Part shown: positions 1 to 12,900 of the stretch, piece by piece
How positions within the stretch are numbered: position 1 is the first letter of the stretch
Layout of the letters: each line of letters starts with the position of its first letter
Assembly: GCA_964036155.1 (NCBI GenBank)
Contig: OZ038422.1
Location: 60,287,201-60,351,200, forward strand
DNA from: Diploscapter coronatus
Lineage: Eukaryota > Nematoda > Chromadorea > Rhabditida > Rhabditidae
Direction: 5' to 3'
DNA length: 64,000 nucleotides
Notes under the pieces: model-generated
What the model was told of the DNA's origin: nothing
What the model saw: the letters and a program-made list of their open reading frames with translations, nothing else
Databases searched by the model: none
Position numbers and translations under genes: made by a program

Positions 1-3000
1 AACAGCCTCGACCCTTAGGACGACCCTCTTCTCCTCTTTCGTAGCGGGTTGATTCTCCTTGATCGTCACGTCGTAGGTTTTCTTCGTGAAGACGGGTGGC
101 TCGTCGTTGACGTCCTCCAGAATCACAACGACTCTCTCATGGCACTCGAAAGGAGGACTTTTTGACGTCGTCAGGCGGACGAAATCGTATCTGAAGTATC
201 AAAATTAAAACACCGTAATCTTCAGTATTTCCTATTTTTACAGAAAAATCGACAAAATTGGTCTTTTTTCAAACATTTCTTTAACTAACCGAATCTTCTT
301 ATCTTAAACATCGATCTTTCTTGGTATTTTTTACAAAAAAAAATCGTTAAAAAAGTAATTGTTCAAGTTTTTAACAAAATTTCCTAAGTTTACCTCTCCC
401 GTTTCTCTCGATCCAGAACCCCGGTAGCTTTGACGTCTCCGCTTTTCGGATCGATTGCAAATGGTAGAATCTCGGTCGTCACTAATTGATAGTGCACTCT
501 GATTCCTCCAAAGCTGTCGTTGGCCTTCTGGATTACCGTATCCTTCGTCGTCGACTCTAGAACCCTGACGATGGTCTGTTCGAGTGGGCATTCGTGAAGC
601 GGCGCTGGTAGGACGTCGATTTTCATGTTGGAAGTCGTCGAGTGCACTCCGTCAAAGGCTAGCAGCGTCAGGTTGAATGTTTTCGTGCGGTTTTCCGGGT
701 TTTCAAGCGATTTCTGAAAAAGACAATATATTTAAAAGATTTTTAAACTCGAAATATTGTACAAATTTTTAGTTTCAAAATCAAGGATAAAATTTAGAGA
801 AAAAGACATTTTAAAAATATTCTTACCTGCACCGTAACTCTTCCTTGTCCGTCGATTTTGAACAGCCCGTCTTCGTTTCCTCGTGAAATGAAAAGTTGCG
901 ATTGATTATTTGGAGACAGGTCCTTGTCAGTGACGATGACTCTCGCGATGGTCTGGCCGATTGTTGTTTCTGAAGTCGAATTCAGGGTACTTCTATTTTT
1001 AAATTAGCATTTAACCCTATTCAAACTTAAAATAGGTTTCATGGAAAGTTCATAGTTTTCCCATATTCACTTTAGTAATTTAGCGAATTTTTTTTATGAA
1101 AATGATTTACACACAAAAGTGGCAAGCTATCCCAATAGGTAATGAATGAAATTTCGAAGAATTCGATAAACTTAATGAATTTCTTAAATTTTCGACAATT
1201 TTTTAGCTTTCAAGAATTAGTCAAGTTACAAATTCTGTACCTTTTGTATTCAGATCGACAGAACATTTCAAGTTTATCAAAAATTCTTAACCAAAATTTC
1301 AAAAAAATGGTATATTTTCAAATTGCTACCTGCAGGATTCAGGCTGACTCGATAGTTTTTCTCATCGAATACGGGCGGCTCGTCGTTGACATCATTGATA
1401 TGAAGTTTGAATTTCAATGTAGAGAATAGCCCTCCCTCGTCTTCGGCCTTCGCGGTCAGCTGGTAGAACGGGGTGGTTTCCCTGGAAATTTGATTTTCCT
1501 TTAAATTTGCATTTTTTAGATATGCTTCAAGAATTATATTTTAGGCAAGTTGATAGGAGAGATGGTTATCTCGAGTTCTTTTTTATTTAAAGTAAAATTT
1601 TTGAATATGCTTCAAGAGTGCTATGGATATTAGAGAAATCTTGGAAATTAAGCTTTAGTAACCCCGACTAGAATATATTCGAAAATTATGTTTCAGAAAT
1701 TCTATGAGCTCAAAAATGGAATTGAAATTTAATTATCCCTATTGATTTATCTAATAACAGAACTTACCGATCGAGATTTCCATTAACGATCAGCCATCCC
1801 GAGTCGGGGTCCATTTTTAGCGAGTCGACTTTTTCGAGCAGCGAGAATTTGATGCTACCTCCTGAAAAATTTGCGTAATTTACAAAAAAAAAAGCATATT
1901 CTTTCTAAAAATAGCGTCTTTTTCACAAAAAGTGGCATTTCTTTCAAATATGCTAATTTTTTTTAGATTTTCTTTGAAAGTTACCTGGAGCTCGGTCTTT
2001 ATCCGTAGCAGAAAACACTATGACAGAAGTTCCGACCGGAGCGTCCTCAGAAATCGAAATCTTCTCGTAAGAACCCACGAATTGAGGCGCCTGTAAATGA
2101 AAATGTCGATTTGTAAAATTTAACGTGTTTTGTTCTACGAAGTTAACCCATAAAATGTTTCTAGATTACTCTTCTGGTGAAACATTAAATTCAAAAATCG
2201 AGCTTTTCACGAATTTTATCCCTATCTTTTCGAAAAACTTTTCATTTCCATATTTTAAGTAAAATGCAAGAAGATCAGAACTCTAGAAATCTGATCTTTA
2301 CTACAAACTTCTGAAACTTAGAAAATTTGTTATTTTTTTTTTTTTTTTTTTTTTTTATATTTTAGAAGAAAAACTCACATTATCATCGACATCGGAAACT
2401 CGGACAGTGACCATGGACGTGGCGAATGTCTCCATTGGTCCATCGGCACGAACCACGAATCGCCACTCGGCCTTCTTTTCCCTGTCGAGTGCTTGACGGA
2501 CGATGATTTTCCCGGAGTGTTTCTCGATCGAGAACGGCAAATCAGTAGAGGAATCAACGACGGAGAAGTGGGCTTGGTCGATTTCTAACAATTTATTCTT
2601 AAAATGGGAAACTGATGGTATACATTACAATTAGCTGACCCATTGTTAATGGAAATTTAAAACCTATACGATAGCGATATTTTGGATCCTTTTCACAAGT
2701 TTAAAATGTTCTTTTCGAGTCATCGGGTTAAAATCTACTTTCTCTGCCAAGTTATATAATTTCTTTGAAACCTATATTCCTAAAACAAGAAAATACCCAC
2801 CATGTTCAACTTGCTGCAGTTTTCCGATGATCGTTCCGACTTGCGCATCTTCGGACACGACGAACAGGTAGTGATGGTTGGAGAACCGCGGTACGGGCAC
2901 GTCGGCTGACACTACCGTAATCGCCACCTCTGCGGTCGCGTGGTGCGGAGGATTTCCAGTGTCCGTCGCCTTCACGAGGAATGTGACTGTTTGTCCGACT

Positions 3001-6000
3001 GAAAGTTGATTTTTAGCTTTTATTTTCAAAGAAATATTTTTAATAAGTTACTCAAAATGATTAAATTTTGATCTTACTATGTTTCAGAAATTTAATATAA
3101 ATAATAAAAGAGAGGAGAATACATTCTGTTAATCTGTTCTAAAAAATCTAATAAAATAATCGTAAATTAATCCAAAATTTTTCGTGAAATTTATAAACCT
3201 ACCGTAAGACTCGAGTTTCCCGTTTACAGTAACGGTGCCCTGCTTGGGATGGACCTTGAACGCCTTGGTGACCGCCTCCTCGCCCATCATCGTGTATTCC
3301 AGTTGGTCGCCTGGAATTTTTTTTTTTTTAAATTTCATTTTGATTTGACGATTGATAGATTGAACAAATTTCAAATTTGATAAAGTATTCCATATTTTCT
3401 GTGGCATACATATTTTTAAAATTCTCTCAGAACCTTTTAGTGAACAGTCATATCGAAAAATTGAAAGATAATAAATTTCTGAAACGTTTCTAATCTAGGC
3501 AATTTATGTTAGTTCAGATTCCACAAACAAGTCCAAGTTTCGAAAATCAGTCCAAAAATGAATTTTTCTTTAAAAATGTAATAATTACCCTGATCCTCAT
3601 CCGTAGCAGACACCATGAGCACGGCATCTCCCTCTTTCGCTGCGGCCGAAACGCTGCAGGAATATTTGGAGTGGACGAAGGCCGGGGGCGAGTCGTTTTC
3701 ATCGAGCACGTGCAGGGTCAGGGTGGAAAAGGCACGACGGCCGAGGCTGAAAATAAAAGATTGCTAAACAATCAAAGATTTTTCAAAATTGTTTTCAAAG
3801 ATGAAAGAATTCTTTTAAAATCGAACATCAAAAAGGTAGAATTTTTTCAAAAAAACTCGTTATAATCAGACGAATAAATCTGTTTGAAATATAAAACATT
3901 TTTGAAACCTACCTATCCTCGACTTGCAGTGGAATTCGGTAGACGGGATTTTCGTGGTAGTCGAGGACGACTTTCGGGTGGATTCTCCCAGATTGTTTGT
4001 CGATACGGACCGGCCAGGCTCCTGAAGAAAAATATAAAAATAATCCAAAGTTTACAGAAATTGAAATAAAAATAACATTTGAAAAAGACGATCTTGGAAA
4101 ATATATTTAAAAAATCAAATAATTCCCACCTTTCCCTCCTCCAAGCGAATAATGAAGCGGTGGAACTCCGTCTCTCGCGACTACAGTAAGCAAAGCGGAT
4201 TTGTTGGAAAGAACGTTGTTTTCCCGAATTGCCGCGGCGTATTGGCTCTGAAAAATATCGATTTTTCATAAGTCTACGATTCGATCCATCACTAACGTTA
4301 TCGTTTATTAATCAAAATATAGTTGACTTGAAACAGATTTTTCTTAAAAGTGTCAATTGCCAAATTTAAGATTTTTAGGCCGATATAAGAAGGCAAAATA
4401 TTTTTCTTTTAGATCTTACCTGCTCGAATCTCGGGAGCGCCTGTCTCTGACCGCTGATTTTGATCTCGACCCTCAGTTGACCGTAAGCTGTGTAGACACC
4501 GTCAGAAACCGAAACGTTCAGAACCTGCAAGAGCAACAATTTTATTCAGTCTCCAAGAGTATACACGAATCATCTTCGCTGAAATAGAATTTTAATACGT
4601 AATCTTTGAAACCTATACCAAGATTGTTGCATTTTAAAAACTTTAGGTAAGTTTCTAAAGGAGTATAAATGTTTCAAATAAATTCGCTTCCCGAAGTTTA
4701 ACGGAATACCTTCTGTTTCTCGATGACGTCATCATCCTCCAACGCCCTGAGCGTCGTCACCTCTCCAGATGCCCGGTGGACGTCAAACAGCGTCTCGTCG
4801 CCATCGATGATCGAATACAGAAGACGTTGGCCGGTTGCGAGAGAAGATACCGTGTCCTGAAAAAGATCAAACTAAAAAAACTTTATTCATGTTTCACCAT
4901 TTTTGAAAAGATCCCATCAAAATTCATTTCTAATAGACCAATAGAAAATCGAACTTTCAAAAGTCAATAAATTTCAGAAAGTTGTCGATTTTTCAGAAAT
5001 TTAAAAATTCCCACCTCATCAGTGACGCTCATGATGGCGATGAATTGACCCTCTTTGGCGGTGTCGGTGAGTTGAGCCGTCGAAAATGGATTCGTGAAAA
5101 TCGGGGGCTCGTCATTCACGTCGGTCAGCTGAAAATATGCTAATTTTTATTTCTTTAAACCTCAAAAAAGAGATTTCATTGTATCTACAATGTTTACTGA
5201 AACTTATAAGAAATCTTGAAACAAATTCAATATATTTTTAGTCCTGAAAAGTTTGCATTTTCTTAACTTCAATACATGAGATTAGCGGACTAGATATGGA
5301 AACCTCATTACTTTTGAAACTTATTAATTCTCATCATTTCTCGCAATGTATGATTCGAATTAGGAAAATTTTAATCATATTCCTTTTTTTAGAATTCTTG
5401 AAACTTATTTAATTTTTTTTTCTAAAAATAAAAACCTCACCTCCACTACCAATTTCGCCTCACTCGTCAATTGTTGCCCGGCTCCCGTCGCGATTACCGT
5501 AATCGAGTATCGTTTCTTCTTTTCAAAGTCCAGCGGTTTTTCGACTTTCACGGTCCCCAATTCAGCGTCGATGGAAAAGTCGCCGGAATCAGCACCTTTG
5601 AGAGAATAGGAAACCTCCTCGGCTGATTCAGTCTCGAATTGGGCTACAAATGAACCAGTCGGAGTGGACTCGGGAATTTTGACGAATTTGAGAGCCTCTT
5701 TGAATATCGGTCTGAAAAGTCGAGAATAAGTTTCAAAGTGATGTGATAATAATAATAAATTAGAGCAAAGCTAATGACCTCATGAGATTGAAATCAGTAC
5801 TGAAGAAATTCAAATATGATTCTAAATAAGCTAATAAAAGTAAGAAGTGATGAAGATTACTCAAAATTTCGCATCTCAAATTATCAGCATTCAAAAATTA
5901 GTTAGGGTTAAAATCAAGTGATAAAATTCAATTCTAGCTATAATTACAATAGTTTTGAGGAATTATTGAATTAAGTTTGTCCAAAATTTCTTCAAAATCC

Positions 6001-6995
6001 CGTACCTAGCATCGCTTGGTGACGTGATCTTGATGTTGACGAAGGTCTTGGTCTCCAGATTCTTCTTCGTCACGTCGGTCGCCGTCACCGTCAGGTTGTA
6101 TTCCGGAACTTCTTTCCTGTTCAAACCTCCGGCTACCGTAATCTGACCGGTTTCGAGATTGATGTTAAAAGCGTTCTGCAAGTTTTAACTAATTTTACGA
6201 CTTTATTGAGTAAATCATTGAATTTTGAGAAGTTCACTGAAATTCAGAAAATTTTAGAACAATTTTTCGAAGAAAATCACCCTAAAGAGTTCGAAAGTTC
6301 AGTTATTCTTTTCAATTTTTAATAAGGTACTTAAACATCTATCAAGGAAAACGACTAAATAAAAATATAAAGTTTCCGTGAAACATTCTTTTAGATTAAA
6401 AAACTTTAAACCTCATTTTATTATTTCCAAAAAATGCCCACCTTCTCATTTCCGTTCTCGATTCCGTAGACGATAAATCCTTCGTCTGCGGATTTGGCCT
6501 TCAGACTCACGACGACGGTGCCCTTGGGTGCGGTTTCGTGAATTTGCGACTTGTACAGAGTTGACGAGAATACCGGCTGGCCTTTCGCGACAACCTCGAT
6601 TTTCACTGTTTCCGTGGCCTAAAATTTTTTAATTTAAAAATTTGTATTTTTCCCCAAAATTATATCTTCTTCTTCATTAAAACTCTTGAAATTTCCCGAA
6701 GAAGATGTATTCGTTATTTTTTTCAAAAAAAGGCAAAATTTCCTACCGATTGGCTAGGATTTCCTTCATCTTTCGCGGTGACTTCGAATTCATAGATTTC
6801 CGGTTTGCCCAATTTTCCATTGACTGTGATCTTGCCGTCCTTTCCGAGTTTGAAGGCATTTGGCAGGTTTGGAGCCTCGTAGACGACCTTCCCGTTGGGG
6901 CCGGCGTCCTTGTCGATGGCTCGGACGGAAAGCACCTTGTCACCGTCTTGCGAGTCGAGGGAAATCACAGAAGAATAGGGCAAGTTGATGAACGT
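1..6995 (-). other. Cadherin exon block, exons 47-65
   Basis: Exons (high to low): 6995-6747, 6618-6442, 6175-6006, 5711-5441, 5128-5015, 4856-4710, 4524-4420, 4247-4130, 4021-3913, 3746-3589, 3310-3203, 2998-2801, 2584-2379, 2090-1985, 1861-1768, 1481-1330, 969-827, 713-394, 190-1. Linkers seen include LTDVNDEPPIF, VLDENDSPPAF, VSDVDDNAPQF, INDVNDEPPVF and LEDVNDEPPVF. The last exon runs off the window edge in an open cadherin repeat. Introns over 300 bases (for example 970-1329, 3311-3588, 5129-5440, 5712-6005, 6996-7276) show no gene, only AT-rich DNA and copies of the GTTTCA motif. Confidence 0.88.
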
Positions 6996-9900
6996 CTAGA
7001 AAATTAGAATAATTGCAATTTTAATTATTTTTAACATTTGAAACCCAAGGATTGTGAAAAAGGAGTTCAATAGAAGATAAGAGATTTTTGAAACATATTC
7101 GATCAATTGAAATTGAAAATTGAGCATATAAGGTATCATATAGTCTAACAAATAAAGAATTTAAAGAGTTTTCGAAAATTTCATTCTTTAAATCGGAAAC
7201 CGATAAGAGTTGAATAGTACTAGGTTGCTAGAAAAAGTTTTCACTTTTCGAATTTTCAAAAATTATCAAATTTTACCGGCGCATTATCGTTGACGTCCTC
7301 GACATTGACCACGACGACTGTTTGAGTGATCATCAATTCCAAGTCCTGATGGCATTGCGCTTGAATCACAAGGCGAATCTAGAAAATCAATAATTATTGA
7401 TTAAAAAACATAGAAACCCAAATTTTCATTTCATGCTTCAAAATCTACATAAAATGGATAACTGCTAAATTTCGGTCCTTTTATATCGTGGTTCTTTCAG
7501 ATAAGTCTTAATTTAAAGAACTATTTTCATGTTTTGGGAATTACACAAAACTGACTTGAATTTAGAAATTCGACTTATTGTTATAGTTTTCATTTGTGAA
7601 ATTCCGATTACCAACCTGACTCTCCTTCTCTCTGTCGATCGGAATCCCTGACAGCGCCAAAAGGCCTGTTCCTTGGTGCAGAATGAAGGCGTCGTGCTCG
7701 TTCAGGAGCCGATACGTCACCGCAGAGCCGTCTTTCGCCCCGACCTAAAATTGGTTTATCTTCGTTTTCATGCGGCTATCTCTCAAAAATATGCTAAAGC
7801 TAGAATTTTAGTCTTTTTCTATACTGAATTAGGAATTTGTTTAAATTTTTGACTTTGTTTAACTCTGAATTTCTTACCGCAGTGACAGCGATCAAAGGCT
7901 CGCCAGACTTGTAGGTGGTGTTTTCCTTGACCGACGCGGTGAATTCCGAAAATGAGAATCTGAATCCAGAAGTAGGCTTCGAGGACGACGTATCGACGAC
8001 GGAAATACGAATTACGGCAGAGTCAGAATGCACGCCATCAGACACAGCGATCGGGATCTGAAAATTTATTTTATTTGCTGAGTTTGTGAAGTTCAATCAA
8101 GTAAAGATTTTTTTTTCAAACGAATTTGAGCTATTTGAGAAGCGCATTTGAAAATTCAAAATCCCCACCTCATACGCCTTTTCCTTGTACGCCTTCATGT
8201 CGTCGGTCGCTACTGTAACCTCGCCTGTCGTGACGTTGACGTTGAATAGTCTGAAATTTGAAAAAAGTCAGAAAATCTTAAAAATCAAATCTTCAAGGAA
8301 GTTTTAAAAATTAAAGCGAAATCTCACTTGCTCATCTCCTTGTATCCATCGGTCTTCTTGAGATAATACCGCAATCTGCCTACAGTATCCTCATCGATCG
8401 CTGTGGGTCTCGCCACGACGACGCCCTTTGCAGTTGGAACCAGCATTTTCTCGGAGTATTCGGATTTCTCGAATTTTGGAGGATTGTCGTTTTCATCGAG
8501 AACAGTGACGATAATCTGAAAATTGTATTATTTTATACTTTCATAGTCAGGTCTGTCTTATTTTGTTAAAGTTAGAGTTATTATCAGTTGCATACTAAAC
8601 ATAAAAGTCGAAATTGCATTTGGTTTCAAGATTTTTTGAAACATATCCAAACAGTTTCTTCTTTAAAGTGTGATGTTTATTTTCATTTGTAAATCGGTTC
8701 AAATTTTTATGTTATCCACAAAAAACTCGAATGATTATTGAAGACTATTTTTGATAAAAGTTATAAGAATTTTGAAACTCATTCAAAAATTCTTTTTTAA
8801 AAACCGAAATCAGAATTTCGAAAATCAAAATTGCAAAGGAAAGAATTATAAAATTCAAAGTTTCCCACCAAAGCGGGACTTGGTGACGATTTCGATGGAA
8901 CTCCCATGTCCGAGGCCTGGACGTAGAATCGCCACTCCTTGGATTTCTCGTAGTCCAACGGTTTCCTGGATCTGACCGTTCCGGACAAGAAGTCGGTCGT
9001 GAAGTATGGCTCAGAGGGATGTAGAAGGCGGTATCCAATCTGAAAAAAATTAATTAGCGTCAAACTTGTGTCGACCTTTAAAATAACTATGATCTTTCAT
9101 ATTTTAGTCGAGTTAATTCAAACTAGAAAGGAATACTTTTGAACAATTACCAATGCGTTAGGTCCAGAATCCTTATCGATAGCGGAAACGATCAAAGGTG
9201 AATTATCGGGTTGCAAAGCCAGACTTCCGGGGGCGGCGTTCTCTCGGATCGAGGCGCGGTAGACCTGGAAATTCTATATTCTATATTTTTGGCAAAAATC
9301 ATTCATCTGAATATGTGTTCTTTATTGAATTGTTTTCTTTATCCAGTTAAGATGAACTAAAATTTGGAAACAAAATTCACATAAAATATTCTAAGAAACA
9401 ATAACATTTTTAAAAATCTTAAAATCACTTTGAAATTTCAATTTTTTACCTGATCAACAAAAATGGGCGGGTGCTGATTGGTATTGACGATTTTGAGGAC
9501 AATTTTCGCGGTGTCGCTCGCGCCCTGCCGAGTTTTTGCCTGCACAGTGCAACTCACGCTCTTCGCTCGTTCAGAGGTCAACCATTTCGTCAGTGTGATA
9601 GCGCCGGAGAGCTAAATTTTTTACTTTTTTAAAAAATTATTAAAATCAAAATACAACCAGGAACGATATTAGCTTGAAATGATAGTTTTGTAAAATGCTT
9701 GAAACATAGCTTATTTTTTGAAGTGCATTTAAACTAACCGAATGAATCTCGAAGTAGGGGCAGGGCTTTTGGACACTGTAGATGGCGGGTCCGTTCGGCT
9801 CGGTTGAAACCACGAGCAAGGTCGAGCCGATGGGGGTCGATTGCCTGAAAAATAGATAATTATGAATTTTGGGTTGAGGGTGATTTGCACCAAAGTTTAC

Positions 9901-12900
9901 GAGGATAGTCTCTACAATTTGGGTACAAATCGCGCAAATTTTATCGAACGTATTATCGAAGCCGAGTATTATTCCGTTAAAATATCCATTTTCTAAAACC
10001 CTTTCTTGAAACCTAAGTCAAACTGTTTTAGTTCAGTTTTATGGAATGTGCATCTTCAGAAAATGAATTTTTACCTGACAGACTTGTGGTAGATCGGACG
10101 ACTAAACCGGATTCTTTCGACGTCGTCCGCAGCCACGGAAATGCGCACTGTTGTCGTATCTGAAAACATAAATTGTTCTATTGAAATTTTAGAAAATAAT
10201 TTTCAAGTTCCTAACTATTTCTAGTCGAACGTTTATTTAAATTTTATGGCTACGGTACCTGACAAGGGATATTTCCCAGAGTCCGTCGCCCGAATCGTCA
10301 AAATCGATTCGCCAAACTGATCCCGCAGCGATTTGGCTACCGTAATCTCGCCGGAAACAGCGTTCAACGAATAGTAGCCGAGTTCATTTCCTGAAATTTT
10401 CTGAATTAGTTCTAAAAGATGTGATAGATTGAAAAATTTATAGATTTGTGAATTTTGGGCATTGAAAATCTCGCAATATGATAAAATAGTATGTGGAGCT
10501 AGGAAAGGATTGAAAACTAAACCTTCGCCCGTTTTTCATAATATTTCTCCCAGATTTCGAAAATGGAAGGTTCCCAAATTGCCATGAGCTTCGCATAAGA
10601 TAAGTTTCAAAAGTTATTTAAAAGGCCAAAATATCGCAATGCTGATTCGCTTAGACAGATTCGCTTGGACATATTCCATTCTAAAAAAAATCCACACTAA
10701 CCGCTAACGATGCTGTACCGGACGACTCCATAAGGGCCGGTGTCTTGGTCGTGAGCAACGACCGTCGCGACCACCGAGCCGATTGGGGCGAAGATCGGAG
10801 CGCGAACGACCGTGTCTTTTCGCAGGAAGCGGGGAGCCTGAAATCGATTAGATTTTTTGGAGAGATAATGACGTAAAAATAACCAACAACTCGAATCTAT
10901 AGTTAATTTTTAAGATAATTTTGAAACTTACATTATCATTTTCGTCGGTGATGGTCGCGACCAGGTTTGCGTAGGAAGTCAACTGCCCCTGTCGCGCGAA
11001 GACGATCATCCGAATCTCCCTGCAGGTTTCAAAATCCAACGATTCCATTACGAGGACATTTCCAGTGCTGAAATGCAACAAATTTTCAATGCTGGAGCGA
11101 ATAAACTACTCAAATTCTAATGGTTGATAATTGAATCCTTGAAATCTAACTTTTTTTCAATTTTATGAATAAGTTTCAGAAAATTCTTAAAATCTGTTAC
11201 TTTTTGGTAAAGTAATGGGAGTGGTGTACCGTCATCTAATATAATCTATAAATAAGAAAATCTTTAGATCTTCAAGGCTTCAAAAACCGTATAGTTTAAT
11301 TGCTATTATCATCCACATCCCGTGCGCATTATCCTGATAAGTTTATAAAACTCCCACCTCGGCTCAATCCGCAATTTGTTTTCCATGGCTGTGTCTTCGA
11401 CGGAGTAGATTCCGTAAATGATGGGTTTGGTGTTTAAACCGACGTTCTGAATCATTTCCATTTTATTCTTAAACTTGCCTCCAAAATACTTTAAGTGAGT
11501 ATATTTCTTCCGAAAGCTATCTTCTTTCTTTTTCATTTGAGAGTAAAGTACGCAGAATTTTGGGAGAAAAGTATTCGAAACATAAGTAAGTGGTGAATAA
11601 ATACCTGAGCCTCTGCCTTGATCGTGAAAATCTGCGACCCGATGGCGGTGGATTCAGCGACCGTCGTTTCGTACGATGGAGAAGAGAATTTGGGTCGTTG
11701 AGTGGGCGAGCGCGAGAGTTGAATTATCACCTGGAAATTTTCGATTTTTTAATATTGGCTTTAAAGGGACTTATAATAACACCGAATTATAATTGTCGTC
11801 ATTTATCAAAACTTTGAAACATTTATCAATCATTCACCAAGTGAATTTATAAAATGTTGATAGAGCACACTAAGTCCCTAAGTTATTGCAGAAAGCCCAA
11901 CTCATAATAACATAAATGCTTGAAATCTTCAAAAATATATTTTTTAATCATGTTTTTACCTTCGCTGTATCCTCCTCTTCTAGATCGGTGACTTTGACGG
12001 TGAGGACGATTTCTTGGACGTTTAATGGAAGATTCTCGATTGGTTTAGCCAACTGCAGGCTTCCACTTTCGCTTCGAATAGAAAAGGTCTCATTCAGATT
12101 CCCGGAGACGATTGACCACCTGAATTTATCCTTATTTTTCATAAAATAACATTTTTATGTTTCAGATTTTCTATATAAACACTTTTAAAAAAGCTCATTG
12201 CCCGACCTACCACCCCAATGGGCTTAAAAATTTTATACGTTTCACAAAATTGCTAGATTTCCTGCTCAGGATGAATTTCAATCATTTTCAGGTATGGTTA
12301 AAGGAATTTTCCATTCTAAAAATCCTAAGTTAAATTCTTATATTGCAAAAAAACTATAAAGCCACTGTTATAAGTGAATTTCAATTGTCTCGGTTTTCCG
12401 ATATATAGTAAACGAAAGATGTCCAAAATCCCCCCTACCACATGGGGTCTCCATCCTCGTCCTTTGCCTCGAGCATTCCTACAGTATCCCCAACTTTGTC
12501 GGCGTCCGAAATGGGAATACGGTAGTCCGCTTCCTTCCCAGCTATTTCCGGTTTTCGATTTTTCGCCCCGGACTTCTTCACGGGTCGGGAAGTCGCGGTC
12601 AGAATCAGCCGGCTCTGAGCAAATTGAGCGGGAGATCCCTTGTCGGTCGCCTGCACTGTCAGCGGGTAGACCTGGAATTTTTCATTCTTACTTTATAAGT
12701 TTCAGAAAAATCATTTAAAGACATAATTTCTGATAGATTAATTTGTGAATCTCGAGTTAAGTTAAATAGCCAAAAACGAAATGTGTTATCTCGCAAGTCA
12801 TGATATGTTTCGGAAAATTTAGTTATTTGACTGAATTCTCAAATGACAATGGTTCATCCTTAATTATTGAGTAAAAAGTTCGGAATTTATAAATCTGAAA